This document shows, in pieces, positions 33,925 through 43,681 of a stretch of 64,000 nt of DNA (positions within the stretch are counted from its first letter, which is position 1; each line of letters opens with the position of its first letter). Below the pieces are notes generated by a model. That model was not told the DNA's origin. It did no database searches and saw only the letters and a list, made by a program, of their open reading frames with translations. Position numbers and translations under genes: made by a program. The stretch lies in contig NZ_CP090981.1 of the NCBI RefSeq assembly GCF_021513135.1, forward strand, positions 992,001-1,056,000, in the 5' to 3' direction. This DNA comes from Vibrio sp. SS-MA-C1-2 (GTDB lineage Bacteria; Pseudomonadota; Gammaproteobacteria; Enterobacterales; Vibrionaceae).

Positions 33925-34956
33925 CTAAGGGCAAGGATTTGAAAACTCTACACCAATCTTTTCAATCTCACTCATTAACTCATCAGAGAGTGTTAGATTG
34001 ATACTTTCAATATTCTCGTCCAGTTGCGCCATTGTTGTGGCGCCTATAATATTTGAAGCAACAAAGGGGCGTTGATTGACAAAGGCTAAAGACATTTGAG
34101 CAGGAGAGATATTGAACTCTCGAGCTAAATTAACATAAGCTTCCGTTGCTTTTTTCCCTTGTTCATTAAAGTAGCGTGAGAATCTAGGATAAAGCGTACA
34201 ACGAGCATCTGCAGGTTGTTGATTGATATACTTTCCTGAGAGTGCACCAAATGCCATTGGCGAGTAAGCGAGTAGGCCGATCTCTTCATGTTGACTAATT
34301 TCTGCAAGACCAATTTCAAAACTGCGGTTTAATAAACTGTATGGATTTTGTATGGAAACCATTTTTGGTAAATTATGCTTTTCAGCGAGTGCTAAATAAC
34401 TCATTAATCCCCATGGTGTCTCATTTGATACACCAATGTGACGGATTTTTCCTGCTTTAACTAGTTGATCTAACACTTCTAGAGTATCCAATAAAGAGAC
34501 ATCTGACGCTTCATCACTGTATTGATAGTTTAATTTTCCAAAGCAATTTGTTTCACGTTGTGGCCAATGAAGTTGATACAGATCGATATAATCTGTTTGT
34601 AGACGTTGAAGGCTATCATTAATCGCATCATTAATATTTCTATGATCAAGAGCCATATTCTCACGAATATAAGGGTTACGTTGTGGACCTGCAACTTTGG
34701 TTGCTAACACCACTTTTTCACGCATTCTTGATTTTTTCAGCCAACTACCAATATATTGCTCAGTTAAACCTTGAGTTTCTTGTTTTGGAGGAACAGGATA
34801 CATTTCGGCTGTATCGATGAAGTTGATCCCTTTTTCTATTGCAAAATCTAATTGTTGATGAGCCTCTTTTTCACTATTTTGCTCACCGTAGGTCATGGTG
34901 CCTAAACAGATTTTACTAACATTTAACTGTGTTCCTGCCAAAGTTTGATATTTCAT
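33925..34956 (-). CDS. tas: Aldo/keto reductase Tas
   Basis: NADP(H)-dependent aldo/keto reductase. The 343-residue TIM-barrel protein (E. coli Tas 346) begins MKYQTLAGTQLNVSKICLGTMTYGEQNS. It has the catalytic Asp/Tyr region FIDTAEMYPVPPKQETQGLTE, Lys in VVLATKVAG, His in LYQLHWPQR, and the signatures IQNPYSLLNRSFE and ASNIIGATTMAQL. In E. coli tas was found by suppression of tyrosine auxotrophy; the physiological substrate is not known. It is transcribed in the same direction as mutH, 72 bp downstream. Confidence 0.93.
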   Translation of the reverse strand: MKYQTLAGTQLNVSKICLGTMTYGEQNSEKEAHQQLDFAIEKGINFIDTAEMYPVPPKQETQGLTEQYIGSWLKKSRMREKVVLATKVAGPQRNPYIRENMALDHRNINDAINDSLQRLQTDYIDLYQLHWPQRETNCFGKLNYQYSDEASDVSLLDTLEVLDQLVKAGKIRHIGVSNETPWGLMSYLALAEKHNLPKMVSIQNPYSLLNRSFEIGLAEISQHEEIGLLAYSPMAFGALSGKYINQQPADARCTLYPRFSRYFNEQGKKATEAYVNLAREFNISPAQMSLAFVNQRPFVASNIIGATTMAQLDENIESINLTLSDELMSEIEKIGVEFSNPCP

Positions 34957-35028
34957 TTAAGCTCCTTTTCTAAACTAGATTAAATCTTATTAATTATCAT
35001 TCCTTTAATTATATTAACGATAATAGCA

Positions 35029-35721
35029 CTAAATTAGATCAAAATGATCTTTTAAAATTTGGTGTGTGAATCGAGTTTTTAGGTAAAATCCTCTAGGAAG
35101 TGTTTTTATTGATTCTCCGTTGATACCATAAGCTTCTGTTAATGCTTTACTATTGGCCGCTTTAGGGCGGATTTGTAAGTACTCTCCCATGCGAGCTGTA
35201 ATTGATTCAACTCGGCCTAATACAATCATATCAACGAGTTCTTCCCAATCTTGTTGTAGCGCGAACGCCTGTTCTGTGTTCGGTGACCAGAGAAAAGGCA
35301 TCCCAACTCGTCGATCTGCTAATGGGATCTCCCTAATACCTTCAATTGGCACCCAAAGCACGTGTGATAACTTTTTCTTTACGTAACTGTTTTTCCAAGT
35401 TAAACCATGAAGACTCACTAAAGGGGCAACGGCAACAAATGTTGTTTCTAAGGGCTTGCCGTTATGATCAATCGGGATCGTTTTTAGTTCAATGCCTAAA
35501 TGCGGAAAATCTGGTTCAGCACGACTTCCAGCATAAGCGCCTAAATGCCACTCTATTAGTTGACCAACCCAACCTTTATCTCGCTTTAAATCATTAGGCA
35601 CTGGTATTTTGTTGATTGCTGCTAATTCACCAAAAGTAAGACCAGCGATACCTTCTGCTCGATCGATGAGTTGTTGAGCATTAATCGGGGGGATGGCTTC
35701 ATTGCACAGTTCTCTTTTCAA
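35029..35721 (-). CDS. mutH: DNA mismatch repair endonuclease MutH
   Basis: Cuts the unmethylated strand at hemimethylated GATC sites after MutS-MutL activation. The 230-residue protein (E. coli 229) has the catalytic D-E-K residues in [15 protein letters not shown], plus [22 protein letters not shown]-type [22 protein letters not shown] and [12 protein letters not shown]. The start is inferred to be TTG at 35721: an in-frame TAA lies four codons further upstream and no ATG or GTG is better placed. It is divergent from rppH across a 610-bp gap unusually rich in GATC sites and DnaA boxes. Confidence 0.95.
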   Translation of the reverse strand: MKRELCNEAIPPINAQQLIDRAEGIAGLTFGELAAINKIPVPNDLKRDKGWVGQLIEWHLGAYAGSRAEPDFPHLGIELKTIPIDHNGKPLETTFVAVAPLVSLHGLTWKNSYVKKKLSHVLWVPIEGIREIPLADRRVGMPFLWSPNTEQAFALQQDWEELVDMIVLGRVESITARMGEYLQIRPKAANSKALTEAYGINGESIKTLPRGFYLKTRFTHQILKDHFDLI

Positions 35722-36331
35722 TATTTCGGATTAGAGTGGAGAGAGAAAGTATAATTTATCTCGAAAGGATCCTCTAGTCTGGATCATTTAAAGATATCCA
35801 CAACTAAAGTATAAGGAATCGATTGAAAAAGTGACATAAATCACTACCTGATCATGCATACAGAGGTTTGATGGGGTTTTATACACAAAAATTAGAAATT
35901 TAATCGATTGTAATTAGATTGAATGTGGATAACATCTTTTGTGGTGGATCTTTAACCGATCTTATTTTAAAGGCTAAAATGGACAATAGAAGATCTTTTT
36001 ATATCGAATTGATGGCGATTAATTAATGATAAATAAGCTTTTTTTAATTTTATTTAATTGTTTATAAAAATATAAAATGAAATGTTATTCATAATATTCT
36101 TAAATCCCGATCTTTCACACAAAGATATCCACAGATTTAGTGTATAATTTTTTGTATTATTAAAATAATTGTTAATAACTTGTATTTGCAAGATCATTTA
36201 ATCAACATTTATCGGGTGATTGGATCTTGTTCTTTTTTCTCTCTTTTTGCTACTTTTTTCGCTTAATGGTTTACCGCAACGCCGCACTGTGAAAAAATTA
36301 GATTAATTAAATTTACTATCGAGGAAATCCA
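35722..36331. promoter_or_regulatory. DnaA-box and GATC cluster in the mutH-rppH gap, DARS2-like candidate
   Basis: 610 bp without a gene. Consensus DnaA boxes (TTATNCACA) occur at 35879-35887 (TTATACACA, plus) and 35924-35932 (TGTGGATAA, minus); one-mismatch boxes ATATCCACA occur at 35794-35802 and 36125-36133. GATC occurs nine times: 35768, 35782, 35850, 35947, 35958, 35992, 36109, 36192 and 36223. Five of these read GATCTT, like the start of oriC 13-mers. The segment 36001-36180 is extremely AT-rich. E. coli has the DnaA-reactivating locus DARS2 beside mutH, so a conserved function is plausible. The divergent mutH and rppH promoters must also lie here. Confidence 0.55.
35830..35845. promoter_or_regulatory. 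CRP-like palindrome near mutH
   Basis: AGTGACATAAATCACT is a perfect palindrome at the CRP core (GTGA-N6-TCAC). It lacks the outer T/A of the best sites. It is about 110 bp upstream of the mutH start; regulation is speculative. Confidence 0.35.
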
Positions 36332-36844
36332 GTGATTGATAGCGATGGTTACCGTCCAAATGTAGGGATTGTTATCTGTAACGATCATGGTCAAATATTC
36401 TGGGCTAAAAGATATGGACAGCATTCTTGGCAATTTCCTCAAGGTGGCATTGATGATGGAGAAACTCCTGAAGAAGCCATGTTTCGAGAATTGTTTGAAG
36501 AGGTTGGGTTAACAAAAGATGATGTGAGAATTTTAGCGAGTAGCCGTAATTGGTTACGCTATAAATTACCAAAACGTCTTGTCCGTTGGGACTCTAAACC
36601 TGTCTGTATTGGACAGAAACAAAAATGGTTCTTACTCCATTTAGAATGTGATGAATCAAAAGTTAATATGAAAAGAGGCAAAACGCCTGAGTTTGATGGT
36701 TGGCGCTGGGTAAGCTTTTGGTATCCAGTACGTCAAGTTGTCTCATTTAAACGTGATGTCTATCGACGAGCAATGAAAGAGTTTGCTTCTGTCGCTATGC
36801 CTTTTAGTGAACGTCAACTTAGGAAGACGAAAGGCAAAAAATAG
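36332..36844 (+). CDS. rppH: RNA pyrophosphohydrolase RppH
   Basis: Removes pyrophosphate from the 5' end of mRNAs, opening them to RNase E decay. The 170-residue Nudix protein starts at GTG 36332 ([18 protein letters not shown]), six bases after GAGGA. It carries the Nudix box [23 protein letters not shown], with the conserved REx2EE residues, followed by LPKRLVRW and the C-terminal [13 protein letters not shown]. In E. coli and V. cholerae the next gene is ptsP; here it is lgt. Confidence 0.96.
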   Translation: MIDSDGYRPNVGIVICNDHGQIFWAKRYGQHSWQFPQGGIDDGETPEEAMFRELFEEVGLTKDDVRILASSRNWLRYKLPKRLVRWDSKPVCIGQKQKWFLLHLECDESKVNMKRGKTPEFDGWRWVSFWYPVRQVVSFKRDVYRRAMKEFASVAMPFSERQLRKTKGKK

Positions 36845-36909
36845 TGCAACTTTTTCCAATGTTATTGTCATATATTATGCAATTGATTCGTTTATGACCG
36901 AATAGATAT

Positions 36910-36982
36910 AATGAATACGCTATCTTTAACAGTAATGAATTGAAATATACTCTCTTTTCTATTGTTAAAGGTAGCGTTCATT
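36910..36982. repeat. Inverted repeat between rppH and lgt
   Basis: Arms AATGAATACGCTATCTTTAA (from 36910) and TTAAAGGTAGCGTTCATT (to 36982) pair over about 20 bp with small interruptions around a 25-nt loop. No T-run follows. It lies where ptsP would be expected. Confidence 0.5.
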
Positions 36983-37027
36983 GTATATGCAATCTTAATT
37001 TATTTTTTTGCTTAATGGGAATTTGGC

Positions 37028-37822
37028 ATGTCACAACACTTTTTAACCTTTCCAACTATTGATCCTATATTAATATCTATTGGACCTCTCGCTATTCATT
37101 GGTATGGCGTGATGTATTTATTGGGTTTTGCCTTTGCTATTTGGTTAGCAAATTGTCGAGCAGATAAGCCTAACAGTGGCTGGACACGTGATGAAGTGAG
37201 CGATCTACTGTTTGCTGGCTTTTTAGGTGTCGTCGTGGGTGGTCGAGTTGGCTATGTACTTTTTTATAACTTTGATCTTTTTCTAGCTGATCCTCTTTAT
37301 TTATTTAAAGTTTGGACTGGGGGAATGTCATTCCATGGCGGGTTATTGGGTGTTATTACCGCAATGTTATGGTTTGGTCGAAAAACCAGCCGTAAATTTT
37401 TCACCATTGCTGATTTTATCGCACCGCTTGTTCCATTTGGTCTAGGTGCAGGTCGTTTAGGTAACTTTATCAATGGCGAGCTTTGGGGGCGAGTAACGGA
37501 TATGCCTTGGGGAATGATTTTTCCTACCGGAGGACCATTACCTCGACACCCATCGCAGTTATATGAATTCTTCTTAGAGGGCGTGGTTTTACTGCTGATC
37601 TTAAATCTATTTATTCGGAAACCTCGCCCATTAGGGGCTGTATCAGGTCTGTTTTTACTCGGTTATGGCTCATTTAGATTTATCATTGAGTATTTCCGCG
37701 AACCGGATGCTCAATTAGGGTTGTACGGTGGATTCATTAGTATGGGGCAGATTTTATCTTTACCTATGGTGATTGGTGGTATTGCAATCTTGGTGTGGGC
37801 ATACAAGAGAAAAACGGTTTAA
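37028..37822 (+). CDS. lgt: Prolipoprotein diacylglyceryl transferase
   Basis: Inner-membrane enzyme that attaches diacylglycerol to the lipobox cysteine, the first step in lipoprotein maturation. The 264-residue, multi-span protein includes [19 protein letters not shown] and the Lgt signature [14 protein letters not shown], then [12 protein letters not shown]. lspA, which acts next in the pathway, is at 47.5 kb in this window. It is followed by thyA, the conserved lgt-thyA pairing. Confidence 0.96.
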   Translation: MSQHFLTFPTIDPILISIGPLAIHWYGVMYLLGFAFAIWLANCRADKPNSGWTRDEVSDLLFAGFLGVVVGGRVGYVLFYNFDLFLADPLYLFKVWTGGMSFHGGLLGVITAMLWFGRKTSRKFFTIADFIAPLVPFGLGAGRLGNFINGELWGRVTDMPWGMIFPTGGPLPRHPSQLYEFFLEGVVLLLILNLFIRKPRPLGAVSGLFLLGYGSFRFIIEYFREPDAQLGLYGGFISMGQILSLPMVIGGIAILVWAYKRKTV

Positions 37823-37854
37823 ATTAAATACACTCTTTTTTATCATATTAACGA

Positions 37855-37890
37855 TGGAGGTATGAGATGATTTTCGTGCCTCTTTTTTCT
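37855..37890 (+). terminator. Weak terminator between lgt and thyA
   Basis: Stem GAGGTATGA (37857-37865) with TCGTGCCTC (37874-37882), including two wobble pairs, then six T residues. Confidence 0.5.
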
Positions 37891-37933
37891 TTTTATTCCT
37901 TATTTCTATCATTTATCATCGAAGGTATATCAG

Positions 37934-38785
37934 ATGAAACAGTATTTAGATCTTTGTCAGCGAATCATAGATAACGGTGTTTGGGTAACCAATGAAAGAA
38001 CAGGTAAACGCTGTTTAACCGTTATTAATGCCGATTTAGAGTATAATGTCGCAAATAATCAATTTCCTCTTATTACGACGCGTAAGAGCTTTTGGAAGTC
38101 AGCGATTGCAGAATTATTAGGTTATCTTCGAGGATATGATAATGCAGAGCAATTTCGTGCAATAGGCTGTAATACGTGGAATGCAAACGCCAATGACAAT
38201 CCGGTATGGCTGAATAACCCGCATCGTAAAGGTGAAGATGATATGGGGCGTGTTTATGGTGTTCAAGGACGCTCATGGGCGAAATTAGACGGCACTCATC
38301 TTGATCAACTAAAGAAAGTTTATGATGATCTCAAACGAGGTGTTGATGATCGTGGTGAAATTATTACATTTTATAATCCAGGAGAGTTTGAGTTAGGTTG
38401 TTTGCGTCCTTGTATGCATACTCATCACTTCTCATTATTGGGTGATACGCTTTATTTAAATAGCACTCAACGTTCTGCGGATGTTCCATTAGGGATTAAC
38501 TTCAATCAAGTGCAATGTTATGTGTTTTTAGCATTAATGGCACAAATTACCGGTCATAAAGCGGGAAAGGTCTATCATAAGTTAGTTAACGCTCACATTT
38601 ATGAAGATCAATTAGCGTTGATGCGTGATGTACAGTTAACACGCGAGCCTCTTCCTTTACCAACATTCAAGATTAATCCTAAAATTAAAACATTAGAAGA
38701 TGTTGAGACTTGGGTGACGACAAATGACTTTGAAGTTGAAGGTTATCAGCATCATGAGCCAATAAAGTATCCTTTTTCAGTGTAA
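37934..38785 (+). CDS. thyA: Thymidylate synthase
   Basis: Methylates dUMP to dTMP using methylene-tetrahydrofolate. The 283-residue protein (E. coli 264; longer forms are usual in Vibrio) contains [33 protein letters not shown], the catalytic cysteine in [27 protein letters not shown] and the C-terminal IKYPFSV. Folate supply links it to folP at 62.7 kb. Confidence 0.97.
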   Translation: MKQYLDLCQRIIDNGVWVTNERTGKRCLTVINADLEYNVANNQFPLITTRKSFWKSAIAELLGYLRGYDNAEQFRAIGCNTWNANANDNPVWLNNPHRKGEDDMGRVYGVQGRSWAKLDGTHLDQLKKVYDDLKRGVDDRGEIITFYNPGEFELGCLRPCMHTHHFSLLGDTLYLNSTQRSADVPLGINFNQVQCYVFLALMAQITGHKAGKVYHKLVNAHIYEDQLALMRDVQLTREPLPLPTFKINPKIKTLEDVETWVTTNDFEVEGYQHHEPIKYPFSV

Positions 38786-38912
38786 TATTAATAATATAAC
38801 GTATTACTCAGTATTAAATAGTTACAATTAAAAGAGTGAATACTCGGTATTTTAGAGTTCATTGACAATTATTACTGAGTATTGCACGGATATAATACGA
38901 CAATACCTACAT

Positions 38913-38938
38913 ATTCCTCGGTTTTTCCGAGGTTTTGT
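38913..38938 (+). terminator. Terminator between thyA and nhaA
   Basis: CCTCGG (38916-38921) pairs with CCGAGG (38927-38932), followed by TTTTGTTT. The sequence before it contains three variants of ACTCAGTAT (about 38806, 38842 and 38873), of unknown meaning. Confidence 0.65.
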
Positions 38939-39018
38939 TTCTAAACAAACGATTTTTTAAAGTTCAACTATCCTATTATATTGTTAGGAGTATTTATTTT
39001 AGGAAAGAGAGTTTGTTT

Positions 39019-40209
39019 ATGAAGGACGCTATTCGTCAATTTTTAAAGCTAGAATCAGCGGGTGGCATTCTGCTGATTATCGCTTCCATTCTTGCAATGG
39101 TCTTCGCTAACACCGCCTTCCAAGGCTTGTATCATGGATTTTTAAACACGCCAGTGACAGTTGGAGTTGGCGCGTTGGTTATCGATAAACCTCTTATCTT
39201 ATGGATTAACGATGGATTAATGGCGGTGTTCTTCCTTGTTATTGGCTTGGAAGTTAAACGAGAGCTGTTAGAAGGTTCGTTAGCAACCAAAGAACAAGCA
39301 ATCTTCCCCGCTGTGGCTGCAGTTGGTGGTATGGTCATCCCTGCGCTTGTTTTCTTAATGTTTAACTTTGGTGACGATATCGCTCGTGACGGTTGGGCTA
39401 TTCCTGCTGCAACTGATATTGCGTTTGCATTAGGTATCATGGCGCTATTAGGCAGCCGTGTGCCAATTAGTTTAAAAATCTTTTTATTAGCATTGGCAAT
39501 TATTGATGATTTAGGCGCAATTGTGATTATCGCGCTTTTCTATAGCAGTGATCTTTCTGTGATGGCATTAGTTATTGCGTTTGCAGCTACAGCACTGCTA
39601 TTTTGGATGAACATAAAAGATGTAACTAAGATATCTTGGTATGTTGTGGTTGGTATTATCCTTTGGGTCAGTGTATTAAAGTCAGGTGTTCATGCAACAT
39701 TAGCAGGTGTTGTTATCGGTTTCGCTATTCCTCTGAAGGGCGATAGCAAAAAAGATAAAGAGTATTCACCACTAAAAACGATGGAACATGCACTACACCC
39801 GTATGTCGCGTATTTTATTCTGCCTATCTTCGCGTTTGCTAATGCGGGGGTCTCATTACAAGGCGTTTCGATGGGCGGATTAACCTCAATGTTACCACTC
39901 GGGATTATTTTTGGTTTGTTATTCGGTAAGCCGATCGGTATCACTTTAGCGAGCTGGTTAGCGGTGAAATCAGGCATGGCGAAATTACCTGAAGGTGTTA
40001 CCTTTATTCATATTGTTGCGGTTTCTGTACTGTGTGGTATCGGATTTACCATGTCGATGTTTATCTCATCATTAGCATTTGAACAGGCATCGGCAGATTT
40101 TGGCACCTATTCTCGTTTAGGTATCTTGATTGGTTCCTTGTTAGCTGCAGTGATTGGTTACTTCTTATTACATAAGACACTGCCTAAAGAGCCTGCGAAA
40201 GTCGCTTAA
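39019..40209 (+). CDS. nhaA: Na+/H+ antiporter NhaA
   Basis: Inner-membrane antiporter exporting Na+ in exchange for protons, important for salt and alkaline tolerance. From ATG 39019 ([16 protein letters not shown]) it has 396 residues (E. coli 388) and about twelve spans. The ion-binding acidic residues are visible in [13 protein letters not shown] and [11 protein letters not shown]. The open frame extends to 38935, but the added 28 residues do not match the family, and AGGAAAGAGA precedes the chosen ATG. The activator nhaR follows. Confidence 0.95.
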   Translation: MKDAIRQFLKLESAGGILLIIASILAMVFANTAFQGLYHGFLNTPVTVGVGALVIDKPLILWINDGLMAVFFLVIGLEVKRELLEGSLATKEQAIFPAVAAVGGMVIPALVFLMFNFGDDIARDGWAIPAATDIAFALGIMALLGSRVPISLKIFLLALAIIDDLGAIVIIALFYSSDLSVMALVIAFAATALLFWMNIKDVTKISWYVVVGIILWVSVLKSGVHATLAGVVIGFAIPLKGDSKKDKEYSPLKTMEHALHPYVAYFILPIFAFANAGVSLQGVSMGGLTSMLPLGIIFGLLFGKPIGITLASWLAVKSGMAKLPEGVTFIHIVAVSVLCGIGFTMSMFISSLAFEQASADFGTYSRLGILIGSLLAAVIGYFLLHKTLPKEPAKVA

Positions 40210-40288
40210 CTGCAAACATTATCTGATAAGCAGGTAACTTTAATAAAAAAAGACGCTATTTTTCTGATTTATTAAAATAGTGATTGAT

Positions 40289-40332
40289 GAGTCCAGAGTG
40301 GCGGAGTAATCTGCGACTCTGGACTTTTTTTG
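40289..40332 (+). terminator. Terminator between nhaA and nhaR
   Basis: Stem AGTCCAGAGT (40290-40299) with ACTCTGGACT (40316-40325), then seven T residues. nhaR begins immediately after it, so its expression may depend on read-through or on a promoter overlapping the hairpin. Confidence 0.85.
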
Positions 40333-40344
40333 TTAAAGGAAGCT

Positions 40345-41235
40345 ATGTCCCATCTCAATTATAATCACCTCTACTACTTCTGGATGGTCTGCAAGCAAGG
40401 ATCCGTCACCAAGGCAGCCGAAGCTCTGTTTTTAGCTCCTCAAACCGTTACAGGGCAAATTAGAGCACTAGAAGAGCGCTTTAATGGCAAGTTAACCAAA
40501 CGAGCTGGACGTAATATCGAACCCACTGAACTAGGACAGATGGTTTTTAAATATGCCGATAAGATGTTTGGTTTAAGCTATGAGATGCTTGATATTGTTA
40601 ATTACAGCCAACGAGATAATATTTTATTAGAAGTGGGTGTAGCTGATGGCTTATCAAAACGCCTTGTCAGTAAAGTGCTACAAGAAGCGATGACAGAGGA
40701 AGACAACCTCCATATTTGTTGCTTCGAATCGACCCATGAGTTACTCCTAGAGCAATTATCGCAACATAAACTAGATATGATTATTTCAGACTGTCCTGTT
40801 GACTCGACGCAAAATGCCGGTCTCTTCAGCAAGAAGTTAGGTGAGTGTGGAATGAGTATTTTTAGTTCTGTTGGTGAAGAACTTGCCTACCCTCAATGTT
40901 TAGAACTATATAGCGTGTTACTTCCTAGTCGTCGAGCGGCAATGGGACGTAAAATTCATCAATACTTTGATCAGCAAGGTTTGAGACTCAATGTGATGGG
41001 GGAGTTTGATGATGCGGCATTGATGAAAGCCTTTGCCATGGATTATCCTGCTCTATTTATTGCGCCTGATATTTATGCAGAAGAGTTAATTGTTAAGTCA
41101 AATATCCAATTGGTGACCAAACTTCCTTCGATTAGTGAAGAGTATTATCTAATTTTTGCGGAGCGAATGATTAAGCACCCTGCGGTTCAACGTATTTATG
41201 ATGCCAATTTTTCAACAATTTTTGGTCATTATTAA
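40345..41235 (+). CDS. nhaR: LysR-type transcriptional activator NhaR
   Basis: Na+-responsive activator of nhaA in E. coli. The 296-residue protein starts [46 protein letters not shown], a LysR winged helix-turn-helix almost identical to that of E. coli NhaR, and carries [25 protein letters not shown] and [14 protein letters not shown] in the sensor domain. ATG 40345 is preceded by AAGGA; an upstream TTG at 40330 is possible but not supported by homology. Confidence 0.95.
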   Translation: MSHLNYNHLYYFWMVCKQGSVTKAAEALFLAPQTVTGQIRALEERFNGKLTKRAGRNIEPTELGQMVFKYADKMFGLSYEMLDIVNYSQRDNILLEVGVADGLSKRLVSKVLQEAMTEEDNLHICCFESTHELLLEQLSQHKLDMIISDCPVDSTQNAGLFSKKLGECGMSIFSSVGEELAYPQCLELYSVLLPSRRAAMGRKIHQYFDQQGLRLNVMGEFDDAALMKAFAMDYPALFIAPDIYAEELIVKSNIQLVTKLPSISEEYYLIFAERMIKHPAVQRIYDANFSTIFGHY

Positions 41236-41249
41236 TCGATACTCATTCT

Positions 41250-41400
41250 GCTTTTACCTGAAGTTGTTAGGTTGTTTTTTTATTGCTGAGGCATAACTCA
41301 CTCACTTTTAGCTGGCTAGTCATGCCAATTATATTAGATGCAGCGAGGGGTGACTGTGGAAATGACAGCGCTTTGTCAGGTAGAAAAGGGAAGACAAGCT
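41250..41400. repeat. Possible degenerate relative of the palindromic repeat
   Basis: CTTTTACCTGAAGTTGTTAGGTTG at the left resembles the start of the 128-bp repeats, and the right end (TTTGTCAGGTAGAAAAGGG) is roughly its inverse. The centre does not match the other copies. Either a diverged copy or a separate repeat. Confidence 0.35.
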
Positions 41401-41465
41401 ATAATATTTTTATGCTTTTTATATTGAATTGAGATGAAATTTTATAAGACTGCCAAATTTCAGAT

Positions 41466-41496
41466 ATAAAAAAACCGGCCGAGGCCGGTTTTTTAT
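41466..41496. terminator. Bidirectional terminator between nhaR and rpsT
   Basis: AACCGGCC (41473-41480) pairs with GGCCGGTT (41483-41490), with A-runs and T-runs on either side. It serves mainly the minus-strand rpsT. Confidence 0.88.
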
Positions 41497-41521
41497 TAGA
41501 AAATCAGTATTCTTTAAAAAA

Positions 41522-41782
41522 TTAAAGAGCGCTGATTTTAGCAGCTAGACGTGATTTATAACGTGCAGCTTTGTTTTTGTGAAGTAGGCCTTTACATGCC
41601 ATACGATCCACGATTGGCTGCATTTCAGCGAAAGCTGAAGTTGCAGCTGCTTTATCACCAGCTGCAATAGCGGCGATAGTTTTCTTGATATAAGTGCGCA
41701 TCATAGAGCGGCGGCTTGCATTATGCTGGCGACGCTTCTCAGATTGGATTGCACGCTTCTTAGCAGACTTGATATTTGCCAA
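41522..41782 (-). CDS. rpsT: 30S ribosomal protein S20
   Basis: Primary 16S-binding ribosomal protein of the small subunit. 86 residues, very basic, beginning [27 protein letters not shown]; matches E. coli S20 in length and sequence. The start codon is TTG, preceded by GGGAG on the coding strand. E. coli rpsT also starts with UUG, where the poor codon is part of translational autoregulation. Divergent from murJ. Confidence 0.97.
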   Translation of the reverse strand: MANIKSAKKRAIQSEKRRQHNASRRSMMRTYIKKTIAAIAAGDKAAATSAFAEMQPIVDRMACKGLLHKNKAARYKSRLAAKISAL

Positions 41783-41991
41783 GGGTTAACTCCCAAATCT
41801 AGTTCGGTGACAATTTAAGGCCGAGGAATATGCCTCTTTCTGAACAAATTGTCAACTTATTTGTGCAAATAACCGCCGTGCCGATACAAAATTGGCACTT
41901 GCGAGCTATCACGGTTAATATAGCGGCCAATTCTAACAGTATTCGACCAAGTAAGTAAGCTTTTATTGGTCCCTATTTTTGAGGTTTTTTT

Positions 41992-43551
41992 GTGAGTAAA
42001 CGTCTGATACGTTCAGGACTGATTGTAAGTACCATGACATTGGTCTCTCGAGTGCTAGGTTTAGTCCGAGATGTGGTGGTTGCAAACCTACTTGGCGCAG
42101 GAGCCGCTGCGGATGTTTTTTTCTTCGCAAATAAAATTCCTAACTTTTTACGTCGACTTTTTGCTGAAGGGGCTTTTTCTCAAGCTTTTGTTCCTGTACT
42201 GACAGAATACCAAGCGCAAGGTGATATCGATAAGACTCGACAATTGATAGCCAAGGTCTCAGGTACGTTAGGAGTCATCGTGACTATTGTGACTTTAATT
42301 GGCGTGATTGCCTCTCCAGTGCTTGCGGCTCTATTTGGTGCGGGTTGGTTCATGGATTGGCTAAATGGTGGCCCAGATGGTGCAAAATTTGAATTAGCGG
42401 CATTTATGTTGAAGATCACCTTCCCGTACCTTTGGTTTATCACTTTTGTTGCACTTTCTGGTTCGATCTTAAATACCTTAGGTAAATTTGCGGTCTCTTC
42501 GTTTACCCCTGTTTTTCTCAATATCACCACGATAATTGCGGCGATTTTTATCTCTCCGTATTTAGCTGAGCCTGAAGTTGGATTAGCGATTGGTGTTTTT
42601 GCTGGTGGTTTAGTTCAGTTTCTATTTCAAATTCCGTTTTTAAAACGAGAAGGTATGCTAGTTCGCCCTAAATGGGGATGGAGTGACCCTGGTGTCGTAA
42701 AAATCAGAAAATTAATGATCCCTGCACTATTTGGGGTATCTGTTAGTCAAATTAACTTACTGTTTGATACGTTTATTGCCAGCTTTCTTGCGACAGGTTC
42801 AATCAGTTGGCTCTATTATTCTGATCGCTTATTGGAATTTCCTCTGGGTTTATTTGGTATTGCGATTGCAACGGTAATTTTGCCTACACTCTCTAAAAAG
42901 CATGTAGAGAAGATCGGCAATCAATTTGCAGAAACCATGGATTGGGGAGTAAGAATGATTATGTTGCTCGGTATTCCAGCAATGATTGGTTTAATTATCT
43001 TAGCTAAACCGATGTTAATTGTTCTTTTTATGCGTGGTGAGTTTGGCTTGCATGATGTTAATGCGGCGTCGTTATCTTTGTTTGCTTATGCGTCGGGTCT
43101 ATTGAGTTTCATGCTGATTAAAGTATTAGCCCCTGGTTATTACGCACGCCAAGACACCAAGACGCCAGTAAAATATGGAATTATAGCGATGGTCACTAAT
43201 ATGTTTTTTAACGCTATTTTCGCATGGTTTTATGGTTATGTTGGTTTAGCGATGGCCACGTCACTTTCGGCATTAGTCAATGCTGGATTATTGTACCGAG
43301 GATTACACTTAGCGAATGTTTATCAAGTATCAAAGACCACTTTGTTGTTTGTATTGCGTCTGGTGATTGCTGGGATTTCAATGGCGTGTTTACTTGGTTA
43401 TTTAATGCCTGACATCTTAGCTTGGCAAGAATGGACACTTCTTGAGCGAACATTGCATCTCTTTGGTTTAATTGGTGCAGGGGCGATCAGTTATATTTTT
43501 GTCGCTCTATTATTAGGTGTTCGCACTAAGCATCTTAAATCAATCGCTTAG
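41992..43551 (+). CDS. murJ: Lipid II flippase MurJ
   Basis: Inner-membrane MOP-superfamily protein that flips lipid II for peptidoglycan synthesis. The 519-residue protein starts at GTG 41992 (MSKRLIRSGLIVSTMTLVSRVLGLVRD), has about fourteen hydrophobic spans, and carries the conserved ADVFFFANKIPNFLRRLFAEGAFSQAFVPVL. It lies just upstream of ribF-ileS-lspA, as in V. cholerae. It has no terminator of its own, so read-through is possible. Confidence 0.96.
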   Translation: MSKRLIRSGLIVSTMTLVSRVLGLVRDVVVANLLGAGAAADVFFFANKIPNFLRRLFAEGAFSQAFVPVLTEYQAQGDIDKTRQLIAKVSGTLGVIVTIVTLIGVIASPVLAALFGAGWFMDWLNGGPDGAKFELAAFMLKITFPYLWFITFVALSGSILNTLGKFAVSSFTPVFLNITTIIAAIFISPYLAEPEVGLAIGVFAGGLVQFLFQIPFLKREGMLVRPKWGWSDPGVVKIRKLMIPALFGVSVSQINLLFDTFIASFLATGSISWLYYSDRLLEFPLGLFGIAIATVILPTLSKKHVEKIGNQFAETMDWGVRMIMLLGIPAMIGLIILAKPMLIVLFMRGEFGLHDVNAASLSLFAYASGLLSFMLIKVLAPGYYARQDTKTPVKYGIIAMVTNMFFNAIFAWFYGYVGLAMATSLSALVNAGLLYRGLHLANVYQVSKTTLLFVLRLVIAGISMACLLGYLMPDILAWQEWTLLERTLHLFGLIGAGAISYIFVALLLGVRTKHLKSIA

Positions 43552-43681
43552 TTGTGATAGAAGCGCTATTTTTAGTAATATTTAATCTCAAAACAAGATC
43601 AAATGGTCTTGATACTCGCAACTTAATAGGATTTAAGTATATAATCCGTTAGTTTGGTTATTATTGACAGCAAGCAGGGTT

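Noticed and set aside
35722-36331. crtS, the chromosome 1 site that triggers chromosome 2 replication in Vibrio
   Set aside because: As I recall, crtS in V. cholerae lies elsewhere on chromosome 1, and the DnaA-box and GATC content here fits a DnaA-related site better. I could not compare with the crtS sequence.
35722-36331. The main chromosomal origin oriC
   Set aside because: oriC in Vibrionaceae lies by mnmG/mioC. The flanking genes here are mutH and rppH, and only two boxes are consensus.
42180-42530. 116-codon minus-strand ORF within murJ
   Set aside because: It is fully contained in murJ, with low-complexity composition caused by antisense reading of hydrophobic codons.
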